Of a stretch of 64,000 nucleotides of DNA, positions 25,530 to 34,656 are shown in pieces; the stretch's first letter is position 1, and every line of letters starts with the position of its first letter. The stretch comes from Gp6-AA40 sp036407095 (GTDB lineage: Bacteria; Acidobacteriota; Vicinamibacteria; Vicinamibacterales; UBA2999), in assembly GCA_036407095.1 (NCBI GenBank), contig DASWZV010000081.1:124001-188000 (forward strand). Reading direction: 5' to 3'. The notes below the pieces were generated by a model, which searched no databases, was not told where the DNA came from, and worked only from the letters and a program-made list of their open reading frames with translations. Both the position numbers and the translations under genes were made by a program.

Positions 25530-25846
25530 AAGAAACGGAGAACACGGAGAAGCGGTCTCGCACGGAGCAACGGAGCAACGAAGATCGGACGGAGGCATTT
25601 GCTTCCGAACGACTCTGGCGCGGATGGGCTGCGCGCTTCGCTCGCGATGGAACGAGAGTCGTTCACGAAAACAAGCACGATCGACAACACATTTCGCGTT
25701 TGTTTTCGTGAGCGACTCTCTTTCCATGCGCCGGCCCGAGGCCGGCGCCCGCATCCGCGCAGTACACGCGAGTTACAAGACAGCTCCGTCTGACCTCCGT
25801 TACTCCGTGTCTCCGTGCGAATCCATGTCTCCGTCACCTCCGACGC
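25530..25846. repeat. Modular composite palindrome (family A)
   Basis: Outer left arm of AACGGAGAACACGGAG-type words and outer right arm of CTCCGTTACTCCGTG-type words. Inner perfect-to-near-perfect hairpin with arms 25647-25679 and 25695-25727 (shared core CGAAAAC, right arm ending TCTTTCCAT). Then a GCCGGCCCGAGGCCGGCG mini-hairpin. The same module order occurs at 49715-49960 and, mirrored, at 31736-32062. It lies downstream of the DUF1800 gene and upstream of the DUF1501 gene. Confidence 0.78.
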
Positions 25847-27676
25847 CTAACCCAGCTGATACTCCGGTGTACTCAACACGAGATACAGCAGCTCACGTAA
25901 CGACGGCTCCAGTTTCTCGCCCGGCTGGATACTCGATGAACCAAGCTTGCCGCGCAGGAAGTCGACGAGCACCGCGCGATCTTTGTCGGCCAGCGTCACA
26001 CGCAGAAAGCGCAGCGCGAAATGGTCGACGACCTTCTCCACCGTGTCGGCGTTGGCCGCTTTCACCATCGACGTCAGATCGATCGGCGCCGGATTGCGCG
26101 GAATGAGCTTCGTCCGCTTGAACGCGAGCACGTTGCCGGCGTAGCCGCCGTAGCGCGTGTTGTAATCCTCGTCACGGTCGACCATCTTGTTCGATTCGGC
26201 GTCGCCTTCGCGCGTGGCTTCGGTGATGTTCATGCCCATCGCCAAGCGCTCACCGACACGCGCGTCAGTCGGTGACATCGCGCGATCGGGCGGGCGGAAG
26301 CTCTTCACGTCCGGAAACAGCACGTCGCGAAACAGGTTGCCGCGCTGCAACAGCGTCGACGGCGTGATCCAGGTCCGCCCGCCGGCCCAGCCCGCAACGT
26401 TCGGCGGATCGAACAGCGACTGCCCGAGCGCGCCCGTCATGCGACCGAAGTCGGGGATGGTCGGGATCTCTCGAAGACCGATCTTCCTGTAGGTCGACAC
26501 GACGAGATGCACAGGGCTCTTGATCTGCGTGGCGTACGAGGGCGGCGCGTAGAAATCCCTCGACAGGAACATGCGCTCGAGCAGCGGCTTGATCTGGTAG
26601 CCGCTCTCCCGGAACGTCCGACCGAGATCGGCTCTGACCTCGGCGCCGATGTCCTCGCGCACGAAGAAACGATACAGTTTCGCGGCAACGTACTCGCCCG
26701 TCACCGGCTGCTCCAGAATCGTCCGGATGACCTCGTCCCCGTCGAGCGGCCCGGTTCTGGTCAGAAACGTCTTCTCCGCGAAATCGTGCTGCGAGGCGTC
26801 GAACTTGAACGCGAGCACGTCATTCGTCCACCCGGTGAACGCGCGCGCGGCTTCCCGCACATCGTGCTCGCTGTAGTGGCCAACGCCCATCGTGAACAGC
26901 TCCAGGAGTTCGCGCCCGAAGTTCTCGTTGGGGTGCGCCTTCACGTTCTCGCCGTTGTCGAGATAAACGAGCATCGCCGGATCTTTGAGGATGGCGATCA
27001 GGAGATCCTGCAGCCGTCCCGACGCGTTCGCGCGGAACATCAGGTTCTGGCGAAGCATCATCCGGTAGTCCCGCACCTTGTTCTCGCCGGTGGCGAAGTG
27101 CCCGTGCCAGAAGAGCGTCAGCTTTTCTTCGAGCGGACGAGGACTCGCGAGCATGCGGTTCGCCCACCAGAGCCCGAGGCGCTGGGTCTCGATCTGATTC
27201 GCAGTCAGGCTGTAGAAAAACTTGTCGACGACGGGCTGAAGTCGGCGCTGCGTGCCGGCGGGCAGGACTTTCTCGCCTAGCCCCTCGCCACGCTCGCGTG
27301 CGAGGCGTACGGCTTCGGCTCGGCTCGGCGGGAACGGATCCATTCCCTGATCCCAGATCCCCGATTCGGCGAACGGCTCGAGGCGACTCGTGTCGATCGA
27401 CTCGTAGTCGACGAGGCTGTCGACCGCCTGGCGCGGACTCATCGCGGCAAGCCGGGCGATCTCGGATGGCGGCGCCCCAAACCCCGCGCGCTCGATCAGG
27501 TGTGCCGCGCGATCGTAGCTCCAGTCGGATGCGGCAATCGCGGAGAGATCGTTCGTCCACGCCGCCGGTCCGGCTCCAACCCGATCGCTGGCCGTGCGCA
27601 CGCGCGAGGTGCCCGCTGCGAGCACGCAGGTGATGAGCGCGACGATCAAAAGGGGGCGAATCGGGCCGTGAGCCAT
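25847..27676 (-). CDS. DUF1800 protein, secreted
   Basis: 609 residues with a signal peptide (PIRPLLIVALITCVLAAGTS). DUF1800 blocks in order: AAHLIERAGFGAPPSEI, FWHGHFATGENKV, LVYLDNGENVKAHPNENFG, RELLELFTMGVGHYSEHD, AARAFTGW and a final LLYLVLSTPEYQL. The domain is known from planctomycetes, acidobacteria and cyanobacteria and has no established function, but it is nearly always paired with DUF1501. A -10 hexamer TATAAT lies on the minus strand at 27694-27699, with GAGG just before the ATG. Sequence upstream of that hexamer belongs to the neighbouring palindrome. Confidence 0.9.
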   Translation of the reverse strand: MAHGPIRPLLIVALITCVLAAGTSRVRTASDRVGAGPAAWTNDLSAIAASDWSYDRAAHLIERAGFGAPPSEIARLAAMSPRQAVDSLVDYESIDTSRLEPFAESGIWDQGMDPFPPSRAEAVRLARERGEGLGEKVLPAGTQRRLQPVVDKFFYSLTANQIETQRLGLWWANRMLASPRPLEEKLTLFWHGHFATGENKVRDYRMMLRQNLMFRANASGRLQDLLIAILKDPAMLVYLDNGENVKAHPNENFGRELLELFTMGVGHYSEHDVREAARAFTGWTNDVLAFKFDASQHDFAEKTFLTRTGPLDGDEVIRTILEQPVTGEYVAAKLYRFFVREDIGAEVRADLGRTFRESGYQIKPLLERMFLSRDFYAPPSYATQIKSPVHLVVSTYRKIGLREIPTIPDFGRMTGALGQSLFDPPNVAGWAGGRTWITPSTLLQRGNLFRDVLFPDVKSFRPPDRAMSPTDARVGERLAMGMNITEATREGDAESNKMVDRDEDYNTRYGGYAGNVLAFKRTKLIPRNPAPIDLTSMVKAANADTVEKVVDHFALRFLRVTLADKDRAVLVDFLRGKLGSSSIQPGEKLEPSLRELLYLVLSTPEYQLG

Positions 27677-27707
27677 GACACCCTCGCGGCGGAATTATAC
27701 GAGGAGA

Positions 27708-27822
27708 AATCAGGATTCAGGAATCGGGAATCAGGGCTGGGCCAGGGCCTAGGATGGAGGCCTCTGGCCTGAACCCTCCTGGCCCGCCCTGATTCCCGAT
27801 TCCTGAATCCTGATCCCTGATT
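27708..27822. repeat. Composite palindrome, ATCAGGA family
   Basis: The left arm (27708-27746) consists of TCAGGATTCAGGAATCGGG-type words ending GGGCTGGGCCAGG. The right arm (27781-27822) begins GGCCCGCCCTGATTCCCG and ends CTGATCCCTGATT. Same words as at 7662-7835. It sits between the TauE-like gene 3' end and the DUF1800 promoter. Confidence 0.78.
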
Positions 27823-27861
27823 CTGCAGCGGGCGGGCCTGCGTTTCAGGCTCTCGATCCGT

Positions 27862-28752
27862 TCACGTCGATCGCAACTCGTTCGCGCGCAGCGCCTCGAT
27901 TCGTTTCACGTTCGGCAACTGGACCGAGAAGAACCGATACAACAGCCACGTATCCAGGACGCCGACCAACGCGAGCACGAGAAACGCGAGATTGCTCTCA
28001 ACCAGCTTCAGGTCCTTGAGCAGCGTCGAGAGGCCGAACGCGACGACCCACGCGTCGAAGCTCATGCACACGCGGCGGAACGTTTCCGGCCTGATCCGTT
28101 GAATGAGATACGCGCCGATCGGCACGCCGACGACGATGCTGGGGATGATATAGGGCATGAGGGCTGCACTCTGAAGGCTGTAGAGGCCGGCGTAGTAGTA
28201 CGCAATCGCCGTGAACGACGACTCGGCGAGGCGGATGAATCCCAGCGCGGCGCGAAAGTCCTTCTTCGTCAGCCCCTGATTGCTCAACATCACCGCGAGC
28301 GGCGGTCCCGAGATCGTCGTCACGGAGTACAGAACGCCAACCCCACCCCCGAACACGAGACCGACAGAGCGCTCGGATTGGATCGGACGCCGGTATCCTG
28401 CGGCCTGAATCAGGATGAGCGGCAGCAGCACGAGAAACGTGCCGAACTTCAACCACCCGGGATTGACGTACGAGACGAGTGCGGTGCCCAGCAGCACACC
28501 AGGAGCGAGCCCGATCACGATCGGCAGCACACGCCGCCACACATCGGGAAAGGACGCACGATTCACCCACAGCACGTACGCGTTGAGCGCCACCTCGATC
28601 GGAACCAGCGCCGGGTTGAGAACGCGATTGGTCAGGAACAACAGCGAAAGCGGTACGGTGATCGAGGAGAACCCGTACCCCAGGGCGCCGTTGACAATCG
28701 CCGCTCCGAACGTGATGGCAACGAGCGGCAGTGCGTAGTTGAACCCGTCCAT
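27862..28752 (-). CDS. TauE/SafE-type sulfite exporter family permease
   Basis: About 296 residues and eight or so hydrophobic segments. The N-terminal VNGALGYGFSSITVPLSLLF and the later GLVFGGGVGVLYSVTTISGPPLAVMLSNQGL are the two family repeats with their conserved glycine-proline motifs. Family members export sulfite, sulfonates or organosulfur anions, or have unknown substrates. The start chosen is the ATG of MDGFNYALPLVAITFGA, 14 bases after the TonB receptor stop; the open frame upstream runs into that receptor gene. Coupling to the receptor suggests they handle the same compound. Confidence 0.85.
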   Translation of the reverse strand: MDGFNYALPLVAITFGAAIVNGALGYGFSSITVPLSLLFLTNRVLNPALVPIEVALNAYVLWVNRASFPDVWRRVLPIVIGLAPGVLLGTALVSYVNPGWLKFGTFLVLLPLILIQAAGYRRPIQSERSVGLVFGGGVGVLYSVTTISGPPLAVMLSNQGLTKKDFRAALGFIRLAESSFTAIAYYYAGLYSLQSAALMPYIIPSIVVGVPIGAYLIQRIRPETFRRVCMSFDAWVVAFGLSTLLKDLKLVESNLAFLVLALVGVLDTWLLYRFFSVQLPNVKRIEALRANELRST

Positions 28753-28766
28753 GGAACGACTCCGTG

Positions 28767-31361
28767 TTACGGATGTGATCGTAGAGAAACGCGCGCGGTG
28801 ACGCCCAAAGTTCTCGGATCGCCGGGCTGGCCGACGTACAGCCCAGTATTCCCTGGCGCCGCGCTGAGCAGCTCGAAGTAATTCCTGTCGAGGAGATTGC
28901 GCGCCCACACCGAGATGGTCCAGCTGTCGGTCCACCTGAAACCGGCGCGTGCGTTGACGAGTGAATAGCCGTCGACGATCAGATAGCGCGAGTAGCTCGC
29001 GCTCGACGAGAACGAGGAACGATAGCTGGCGTCGAAACCCGCGAACGCTTCTCCTGCCCGGCTGAGCAGGCGCGCCGCGTGTGAAAACTCGGCGCCGTAC
29101 GACACCGCCCACCGGGAGATACCCGGCAGCGGCGAACCGGAGATGTCCTTCACCTGCGGTCCGCCCGTGTCCTCGAGCGGGGGCGGTGCATCCTTGAACG
29201 ACACGTAGACGCCATCGGTGTACGCCGCCGCTAGATAAGTGTACAGATTCCGATGGAGTCGCGCGTTGCCGTCGAACTCGGCGCCGCGCACGCGCACTTT
29301 CTCGGCATTCGCCAGGTAGCCGCGAAGCACGCCGACGCTGGCGTTGACGACCTGTGCCTGGAAGTCCTTGATCTCGGTGTCGAACGCGGTGACATTCGCG
29401 GTGACACCTCGCAGCGGCTCGGTCTTGATGCCCGCTTCGAAGTGATGCACGTCTTCGGGCTTCACTGTTGCCGCTGACAGCACCGGCTGGCCCTGCGCAT
29501 CAGTGGGCACGCCGTTCAGATTCAGGCCAACCGACTTGAAGCCAGTGGCGTAGGTCGCGTAGCTGTTCACGGCCGGTGTGAAGCGGTACGCGACCGTCAG
29601 CTGGCCCGACAGGTTGTTGTCGGCGACATCGGCCTTGTACGCCTGCGGCGCGAGCACCGACTGCTGCAGTGCGATCAGCGCCGGATCAGTGGTCTGCAGG
29701 CCGCCGTAGATCTGCTGATCGAAGTCGACTTTCTTCTGGTCGTAGTTGAAGCGGAGGCCGGGGAGCACGCGCAGGCGATCGGTCACGGCCAATTCGAGCT
29801 GGCCGAAGGCCGCGGAGCTGAGGTTGCGATACTCCAGGAATTGAATGAAGCCATAGCCGTCGAGCAGTCCAGGCGTCGCCGCTGCGGCGCTCGGCGCGAG
29901 AAGGAATCGTGCTGCCGCCGAACCCTGCTCCTGCTTGAAGACAGGGTCCGAATCGATACCCTGGTGAAACACGAAGCCGCCGAACACCACGTTCACCCGG
30001 CGCGACACCTCGCCGGCGTAGCGGACTTCCTGCGTCCATTGCCGCTGCACCGACGGGGCTGCCGAGATCGTCGTCACCGGAAGCCCGATGAAGTCCCGAT
30101 CGCTCGAGGGATCCCAGTTCCAATACCGCCACGCCGTCGTCGCGGTCACGCGGCCCCGGCCGATCTTCCAGTCGATGTTCAACGCGGCGCCGCCGAGATC
30201 CTGATTGGACTGCAGCGCGGTGTCGATGTCGGTGACGCGATCGAAGGCATTGAAGCTGGGAGGGGCGTAGTGAAGGTCGGCCGCAATCGCCGCGTACTGG
30301 CGATTCGCCGGGCGCAGCGTCGGCGCCACGCCGGCAACCACCTGGGTGTAGCCCTGCGGGCGCTGGCGTGTGTGATCGAATGACGCGGTGACCGCAAGGG
30401 TGTCGGAGGGCGCAAACAGCACCGTCCCTTTCACGCCCGCGTTGTTCAGGTTGTTCTGCCGGCCGTGTGTCTTCGTGTTGTAGACAAGACCGTCGCGCGA
30501 CGTGCCGGAGAACGTCAGACGTCCCGCAACGTGCAGACCGAACGGGCCCGAGATCGTACCCTTGCCCTGGACGAAACCGTAGTCGCCGTAATTGAACTCG
30601 AAGTCGCTCTCGGGGTTGAACGTGGGCCTCTTCGTGGTGACGTTCAAGGCGCCGGCGGTCGTGTTCTTCCCGAAGAGCGTGCCCTGCGGTCCCCGCAGCA
30701 CCTCGATGCGCTCGACGTCGAGGAAGTCGAGCGTCGCCGCCGCCGGTCTCGCGTAGAACACACCATCGATGTAGAGGCCGACGCCCGCCTCGATGCCGTC
30801 GTTGGTGAGACCGAACGGTGCACCGAGACCGCGGATGTTGATCGCCGAGTTGCGCGGATTCGTCGAGTAGAACTGGACGGTCGGGATCATCTCCTTGAGT
30901 CGGTTCACGTTGAACGCGCCCGCCTTGGTCGCCAACTCGCCGCTCACTACCGACACCGGGAGCGGCACCTCCTGGATCGTCTCTTCGATCCGTCGCGCGG
31001 TCACGACCACCGCTTCGGTGAGCCGCGCCGGAAGCAGCGTGAAGTCGATCGCCGCCGGTACCTGACCGGCGTCAATCACTACTCGGCGCGAGGCGGTTTC
31101 GAATCCGTCCAGAACGGCTTCCACACGGTACGCGCCCGGCACCACGTCGTCGATCCGGAACGCGCCCTGGGCATCGCTGACCGATTCGAGCGATCTGGTT
31201 GTGACTTCGTTGACGGCTCGGACCGTGACGCCGGGCACCGTGCCGCCCGAGGAGTCTCTGACAATGCCCGTGATCGCAAGACTGCCAGCCTGACCGAACG
31301 ACGTGGCCGGCACCAGCGCCGCGATCGCGGCGACGACACCCACCACAATTCTTCGAAACAT
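28767..31361 (-). CDS. TonB-dependent outer-membrane receptor
   Basis: 864 residues. Signal peptide (MFRRIVVGVVAAIAALVPATSFG); carboxypeptidase-regulatory-like domain (about 28-115, GIVRDSSGGTVPGVTVRAVN); plug (about 130-245, VPLPVSVVSGELA, VERIEVLRGPQGTLFGKNTT, GALNVTTKRP); and a 22-strand-type barrel ending LGVTARVSLRSHP. The plug and barrel resemble FecA/CirA-like receptors that import large or scarce solutes with TonB energy. Start supported by AGAGGAGAG upstream. The next gene encodes a TauE/SafE permease, so an organosulfur ligand is possible but unproven. Confidence 0.92.
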   Translation of the reverse strand: MFRRIVVGVVAAIAALVPATSFGQAGSLAITGIVRDSSGGTVPGVTVRAVNEVTTRSLESVSDAQGAFRIDDVVPGAYRVEAVLDGFETASRRVVIDAGQVPAAIDFTLLPARLTEAVVVTARRIEETIQEVPLPVSVVSGELATKAGAFNVNRLKEMIPTVQFYSTNPRNSAINIRGLGAPFGLTNDGIEAGVGLYIDGVFYARPAAATLDFLDVERIEVLRGPQGTLFGKNTTAGALNVTTKRPTFNPESDFEFNYGDYGFVQGKGTISGPFGLHVAGRLTFSGTSRDGLVYNTKTHGRQNNLNNAGVKGTVLFAPSDTLAVTASFDHTRQRPQGYTQVVAGVAPTLRPANRQYAAIAADLHYAPPSFNAFDRVTDIDTALQSNQDLGGAALNIDWKIGRGRVTATTAWRYWNWDPSSDRDFIGLPVTTISAAPSVQRQWTQEVRYAGEVSRRVNVVFGGFVFHQGIDSDPVFKQEQGSAAARFLLAPSAAAATPGLLDGYGFIQFLEYRNLSSAAFGQLELAVTDRLRVLPGLRFNYDQKKVDFDQQIYGGLQTTDPALIALQQSVLAPQAYKADVADNNLSGQLTVAYRFTPAVNSYATYATGFKSVGLNLNGVPTDAQGQPVLSAATVKPEDVHHFEAGIKTEPLRGVTANVTAFDTEIKDFQAQVVNASVGVLRGYLANAEKVRVRGAEFDGNARLHRNLYTYLAAAYTDGVYVSFKDAPPPLEDTGGPQVKDISGSPLPGISRWAVSYGAEFSHAARLLSRAGEAFAGFDASYRSSFSSSASYSRYLIVDGYSLVNARAGFRWTDSWTISVWARNLLDRNYFELLSAAPGNTGLYVGQPGDPRTLGVTARVSLRSHP

Positions 31362-31735
31362 CGATCTCTCCTCTGCCCCGGGCCTCCGCCGACGTTGCGG
31401 CGAGGCGGGCTCAACATCCGTCGCCGGACATTCGGCAACGGCAATCAGTCGGGATCAGCCGAGTGACTGGCGAGGAGAGATGTTTGGGAAGGACTTACTG
31501 GGAAAAAACCGGGTCGGCTCTCACCTGCCTGTCATCGGCTGCATACACGTGCAGCGACATGCGCACGCGCAGCAGGGACAACACGAACAGAGGTGAGTGA
31601 ACCGCACGAGTTCGAATAGTGTGACCGGGCCCCGCAATCGAAGTCAAGCGACGACGCTGTAAACGAGCAGATCCATTGAGCAGCGCTCGAGGTACATCAG
31701 CGCCCCTTCAACGATTCGCTCGACCATGCTCGACT
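31362..31735. other. Upstream region of the TonB receptor gene
   Basis: About 370 bases holding the ribosome-binding site near 31370 and a GC-rich leader. A 21-codon minus-strand frame with an ATG (31495-31560) exists but has no ribosome-binding site. I could not match known riboswitch cores (cobalamin box, SAM-I or TPP motifs) by eye. Confidence 0.35.
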
Positions 31736-32062
31736 CACAAGAAACGGAGGTCTCGGAGAAACGGATTAACAGGAGGCACGGAGTAACGGAGGTCGGACGG
31801 AGGCTGACTGCTCTCGCCGGACACCGGCGCCACGGGCGGACCGCCGGCCATCGGCCGGCGCCCGGAACGTGAGAGATCACAAGATCACAAGCCTCTGGGA
31901 ACACATGCGGGCTTGCGATCTTGCGATCTCTCACGATCCGAGCCGCGCGAAGCGCGGGTCCGGCCGGGGCGCGCCGTATGTTCACAGTGCGTGGAGTGCT
32001 CTTCTCCGTCCGATCTCCGTTACTCCGTTGCTCCTGTTAATCCGTTCCTCCGTCACCTTCTC
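31736..32062. repeat. Modular composite palindrome (family A, mirrored)
   Basis: Outer arms of ACGGAGGTCTCGGAGAAACG and TCCGTTACTCCGTTGCTCC types. Inner hairpin with arms 31868-31892 and 31911-31935 (GTGAGAGATC, then AAGATC...AAGC, and its complement). A GCCGGCCATCGGCCGGCG mini-hairpin lies on the left side here instead of the right. Positioned immediately after the 3' end of the PDFSGYW-type gene. Confidence 0.78.
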
Positions 32063-32992
32063 CTACTTCTTCGGAATTGGTGGAGGCAACGGAGCGGGAT
32101 CGATATAGCCGCGCGTTCCGTCGGGTCGTATCGGTCCGGGACCGAAGCCGAGATTCGCAGCGTCGACGTTGTTCTCGCTGCAGGCGTACTCCTGGATCTC
32201 TTCGTCGGGCTTCCCGAGCACCCATGTCCGCGAGTATGTGAACGGCTTGGTATAGAACTTGGGATCTTCGATCAGCGTGTCGACGTGAATGTGGTCGGCG
32301 TCCGGTCGCGTCCATCGCTCGACGACGTGGAGCGCGTCGCTGTGCGGGTTGGCGTTCTCGTCGATCCAGACCTTCTCGTCCTTGAATCCAATCGAGTCGA
32401 TCACGAGCGTGTCGCCCTCCCACTTCCCGAGTTCTTCCCCGAAGAACGAGGGATCGGGATCGTCGGAATGTTTTCGCGTCGCGCTGATCGGAATCAGGCG
32501 GTAGTAGCTGTACCAGTAGAGGAACGCGATCTTGTTCGCGCCGTGCAGGATTTCGAACGGCAGACCGCTCGCGTTGTGACGCGGGATGCCGCCGATGATG
32601 CAGAGGCTCTCGGGATCGATCGTCGCGGTGAGATTGTGCTTGAGCGCGGCCTCACCTGCAGGCGTCAACGGGAGCTTCCATCCCGGCAGGTCCTTCCCGA
32701 TGTTGCCGCCAGGCTTCGTATCCGTCGTGCCCTTCCAATAACCGCTGAAATCCGGCTTCCCGTTCGCCGTGCGCGGCGTCGGCCGGTTGGATTTGAAATC
32801 TTGCACGGTGAGTCCCTGGGCAAAGACGGTCGTCGCGGCAATGAGGTAAATGGCAACGGCTGCCACCCTGGGCCTACGGAGCCGAAGTCGCGCCGTAGCC
32901 GAAGGCGAAGGCGGAAAGACCCGCCCTACACTGTCCCCATCCACCCCACCCGCCCTATCCACCCCACCCGCCCCATCAACCCTCATCGTCAT
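32063..32992 (-). CDS. Secreted hypothetical protein, PDFSGYW family
   Basis: Mature part begins TANGKPDFSGYWKGTTDTKP and contains WEGDTLVIDSIGFKDEK and HVVERWTRPDADHI, typical of a large acidobacterial secreted family without known function. The ATG at 32992 overlaps the stop of the upstream DUF6152 gene in an ATGA arrangement. However, the first 42 residues (VDGAGGVDRAGGVDGD and on) are encoded by a CCACCCCACCCGCCC-type spacer repeat. A GTG at 32866 would start directly at the signal peptide VAAVAIYLIAATTVFA, so the real start could be either. Confidence 0.78.
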   Translation of the reverse strand: MTMRVDGAGGVDRAGGVDGDSVGRVFPPSPSATARLRLRRPRVAAVAIYLIAATTVFAQGLTVQDFKSNRPTPRTANGKPDFSGYWKGTTDTKPGGNIGKDLPGWKLPLTPAGEAALKHNLTATIDPESLCIIGGIPRHNASGLPFEILHGANKIAFLYWYSYYRLIPISATRKHSDDPDPSFFGEELGKWEGDTLVIDSIGFKDEKVWIDENANPHSDALHVVERWTRPDADHIHVDTLIEDPKFYTKPFTYSRTWVLGKPDEEIQEYACSENNVDAANLGFGPGPIRPDGTRGYIDPAPLPPPIPKK

Positions 32993-33384
32993 TGCGGGCC
33001 TCCATCACCAGCGGATGCCCCTGACACGATCCGGCCGTCGCCGAGGGTGACCCGCCGGGCGTCGACCATGTTCGACCCGTTCTTCGCGCGATAGCCGTCG
33101 ACGACGATCATGTCGCCCAGCTTCAGGTCACCGCGCTTCCATCCGCGTCGTGAGAGCGCACCGGGTGCGCCTGACTCGCAGGTCCAGCGGACGACATTGC
33201 CGCTGTCGTCTTTGACGTCGATGTAGAAGTAGATGTGGGGGTTGGTCCACTCTACTTTCGCCAAGGTTCCGTTGAGCCGGATGGCTTTGCTGGCGTCGAA
33301 TTCCGCCGCAAACGAATGGTGAGCCAAGAGGGGGTTACTGCTCGAGACGGCCAGGATCCCCACAGCCACAATGAGCGTCTTCAT
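32989..33384 (-). CDS. DUF6152 secreted protein
   Basis: About 131 residues. Signal peptide MKTLIVAVGILAVSSSNPLLA followed by HHSFAAEFDASKAIRLNGT, the diagnostic start of DUF6152, and VEWTNPHIYFYIDVKDDSG in the small beta-barrel that follows. DUF6152 genes are usually next to PDFSGYW-type or cytochrome genes, as here. Function unknown; the fold looks like a periplasmic OB-type domain. The first ATG of the open frame is six codons further upstream, but the signal peptide begins at the one used. Confidence 0.85.
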   Translation of the reverse strand: MKTLIVAVGILAVSSSNPLLAHHSFAAEFDASKAIRLNGTLAKVEWTNPHIYFYIDVKDDSGNVVRWTCESGAPGALSRRGWKRGDLKLGDMIVVDGYRAKNGSNMVDARRVTLGDGRIVSGASAGDGGPQ

Positions 33385-33449
33385 AAACGTATGTTCTACC
33401 ACCCTTCGACTCGCTTGCGCTCAGGGCAAGCGCCACCGCCGTCGCGGTT

Positions 33450-33479
33450 TTGCCTTTCCCGCGCGGCCAAGGGTAGAAT
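33450..33479 (+). promoter_or_regulatory. Promoter of the structured RNA upstream of cysD
   Basis: TTGCCT (33450-33455), an 18-base spacer and TAGAAT (33474-33479), a good housekeeping-type match. Transcription should begin near 33486. Confidence 0.6.
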
Positions 33480-33485
33480 CAGTGA

Positions 33486-33643
33486 TCTCGTGTTGCCGCG
33501 AACCTGTTGTCACTGCGTGTGTTGTTGTACCAGGACCATGAAGGTCCCCGCGGCAACGGTCCGGCTGTTTGGGTAGGAACCAGAACCCGAGAACACGCTG
33601 AAACAGATCGAAGCCCGGGGGCCACAAGCCTCCGGGCTTTTTT
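33486..33643 (+). ncRNA. Candidate structured RNA with intrinsic terminator, upstream of cysD
   Basis: About 155 nucleotides from the predicted start to a perfect terminator. A strong outer stem pairs GTTGCCGCG near 33493 with CGCGGCAAC near 33551. Inside it is the hairpin GGACC-ATGAA-GGTCC. A second domain pairs CTGTTT with AAACAG around a GGGT...ACCC hairpin. No open frame of any length fits. It could be a free-standing small RNA or a leader whose terminator controls cysDN. I cannot assign it to a known class by eye. Confidence 0.6.
33611..33643 (+). terminator. Rho-independent terminator before cysD
   Basis: Stem AAGCCCGG (33611-33618) with CCGGGCTT (33632-33639), extended inward by GGC/GCC around a CACAA loop, followed by an uninterrupted run of six T. 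This is the clearest intrinsic terminator in the window. It lies 75 bases before the cysD start. Confidence 0.88.
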
Positions 33644-33717
33644 GTTGATGCGAAGGGTCGCCTCCCGCCTCCGCGCCGGGGGCGCCACGGCGGGCAAGAA
33701 AGGCGGCCCCTACGACT

Positions 33718-34656
33718 ATGGCTATTGCGACCGCGGTACCGGAACCAACGGCGACACTACGCCTCGATCACCTGCGAGCGCTCGAGGCCGAGAGCATCCA
33801 CATCCTGCGCGAGGTGGTTGCGGAGTTCGAGCGCCCGGTGATGTTGTATTCGATCGGCAAGGACTCGTCGGTGCTGCTCCGCCTCGCCCAGAAGGCGTTC
33901 TTTCCCGGCCCGATTCCCTTTCCACTGCTCCACGTCGACACGACCTACAAGTTCCGCGAGATGATTCAGTTCCGCGACGAGATGGCCAGGGCCGTCGGCG
34001 CGCGGCTCATCGTCCACACCAACCAGGAAGCGATCGCCGACGGAACCCAGCCCTTCAAGGTCGGCACGCAGCGATGCTGCGGCCTGCTGAAGACGAAAGC
34101 GCTGCTCGACGGGTTGCAGGCCGGCAACTTCGACGCCGCGATCGGCGGCGCCCGGCGTGACGAGGAGCGTTCGCGCGCGAAGGAACGCATCTTCTCGGTC
34201 CGCGATCCGAATGGACAGTGGGATCCGAAGCGCCAGCGGCCCGAGCTCTGGACGCTGCTGAACGCGAAGCTGCGCCCGGGCGAGAGCATCCGGGTCTTCC
34301 CGCTCTCGAACTGGACGGAAATCGATGTGTGGAACTACATCCACGTCGAACGCATCCCGATCGTTCCGATGTACTTCGCCAAGGAGCGGGAGGTCATCGT
34401 CCGCGGCAACTCCCTCATCGTCCAGGAACAGCCGTTCGTCGTGACGATGCCTGGCGAGAAACCGCAGCTGGTGAAGTGCCGGATGCGATCGCTTGGCTGC
34501 TCGCCCTGCACCGGCGCGATCCGGTCCGATGCCGACACGATCCCGAAGATCATCGACGAGCTGATCGCGACACGGCAGTCGGAGCGCCAGCTCAGAATCA
34601 TCGATCACGACCAGGACGGATCGATGGAACTGAAGAAGCGCGAAGGCTACTTCTGA
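33718..34656 (+). CDS. cysD: Sulfate adenylyltransferase subunit 2
   Basis: ATP-PPi synthetase-type (PP-loop) subunit of ATP sulfurylase, forming adenosine 5'-phosphosulfate with CysN. The PP-loop YSIGKDSSVLLRLAQKAF is at about residues 43-60, GARRDEERSRAKERIFSVRD at about 145, and FPLSNWTEIDVWNYI and LGCSPCTGAI further on. The C-terminal SMELKKREGYF matches the family end. Length 312 is standard. The stop overlaps the cysN ATG (TGATG), so translation is coupled. A terminated RNA precedes the gene and may regulate it. Confidence 0.96.
   Translation: MAIATAVPEPTATLRLDHLRALEAESIHILREVVAEFERPVMLYSIGKDSSVLLRLAQKAFFPGPIPFPLLHVDTTYKFREMIQFRDEMARAVGARLIVHTNQEAIADGTQPFKVGTQRCCGLLKTKALLDGLQAGNFDAAIGGARRDEERSRAKERIFSVRDPNGQWDPKRQRPELWTLLNAKLRPGESIRVFPLSNWTEIDVWNYIHVERIPIVPMYFAKEREVIVRGNSLIVQEQPFVVTMPGEKPQLVKCRMRSLGCSPCTGAIRSDADTIPKIIDELIATRQSERQLRIIDHDQDGSMELKKREGYF

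Noticed and set aside
31495..31560. 21-codon upstream frame before the TonB receptor
   Set aside because: No ribosome-binding site and no Cys or other run of regulatory codons; cannot be supported as a leader peptide.
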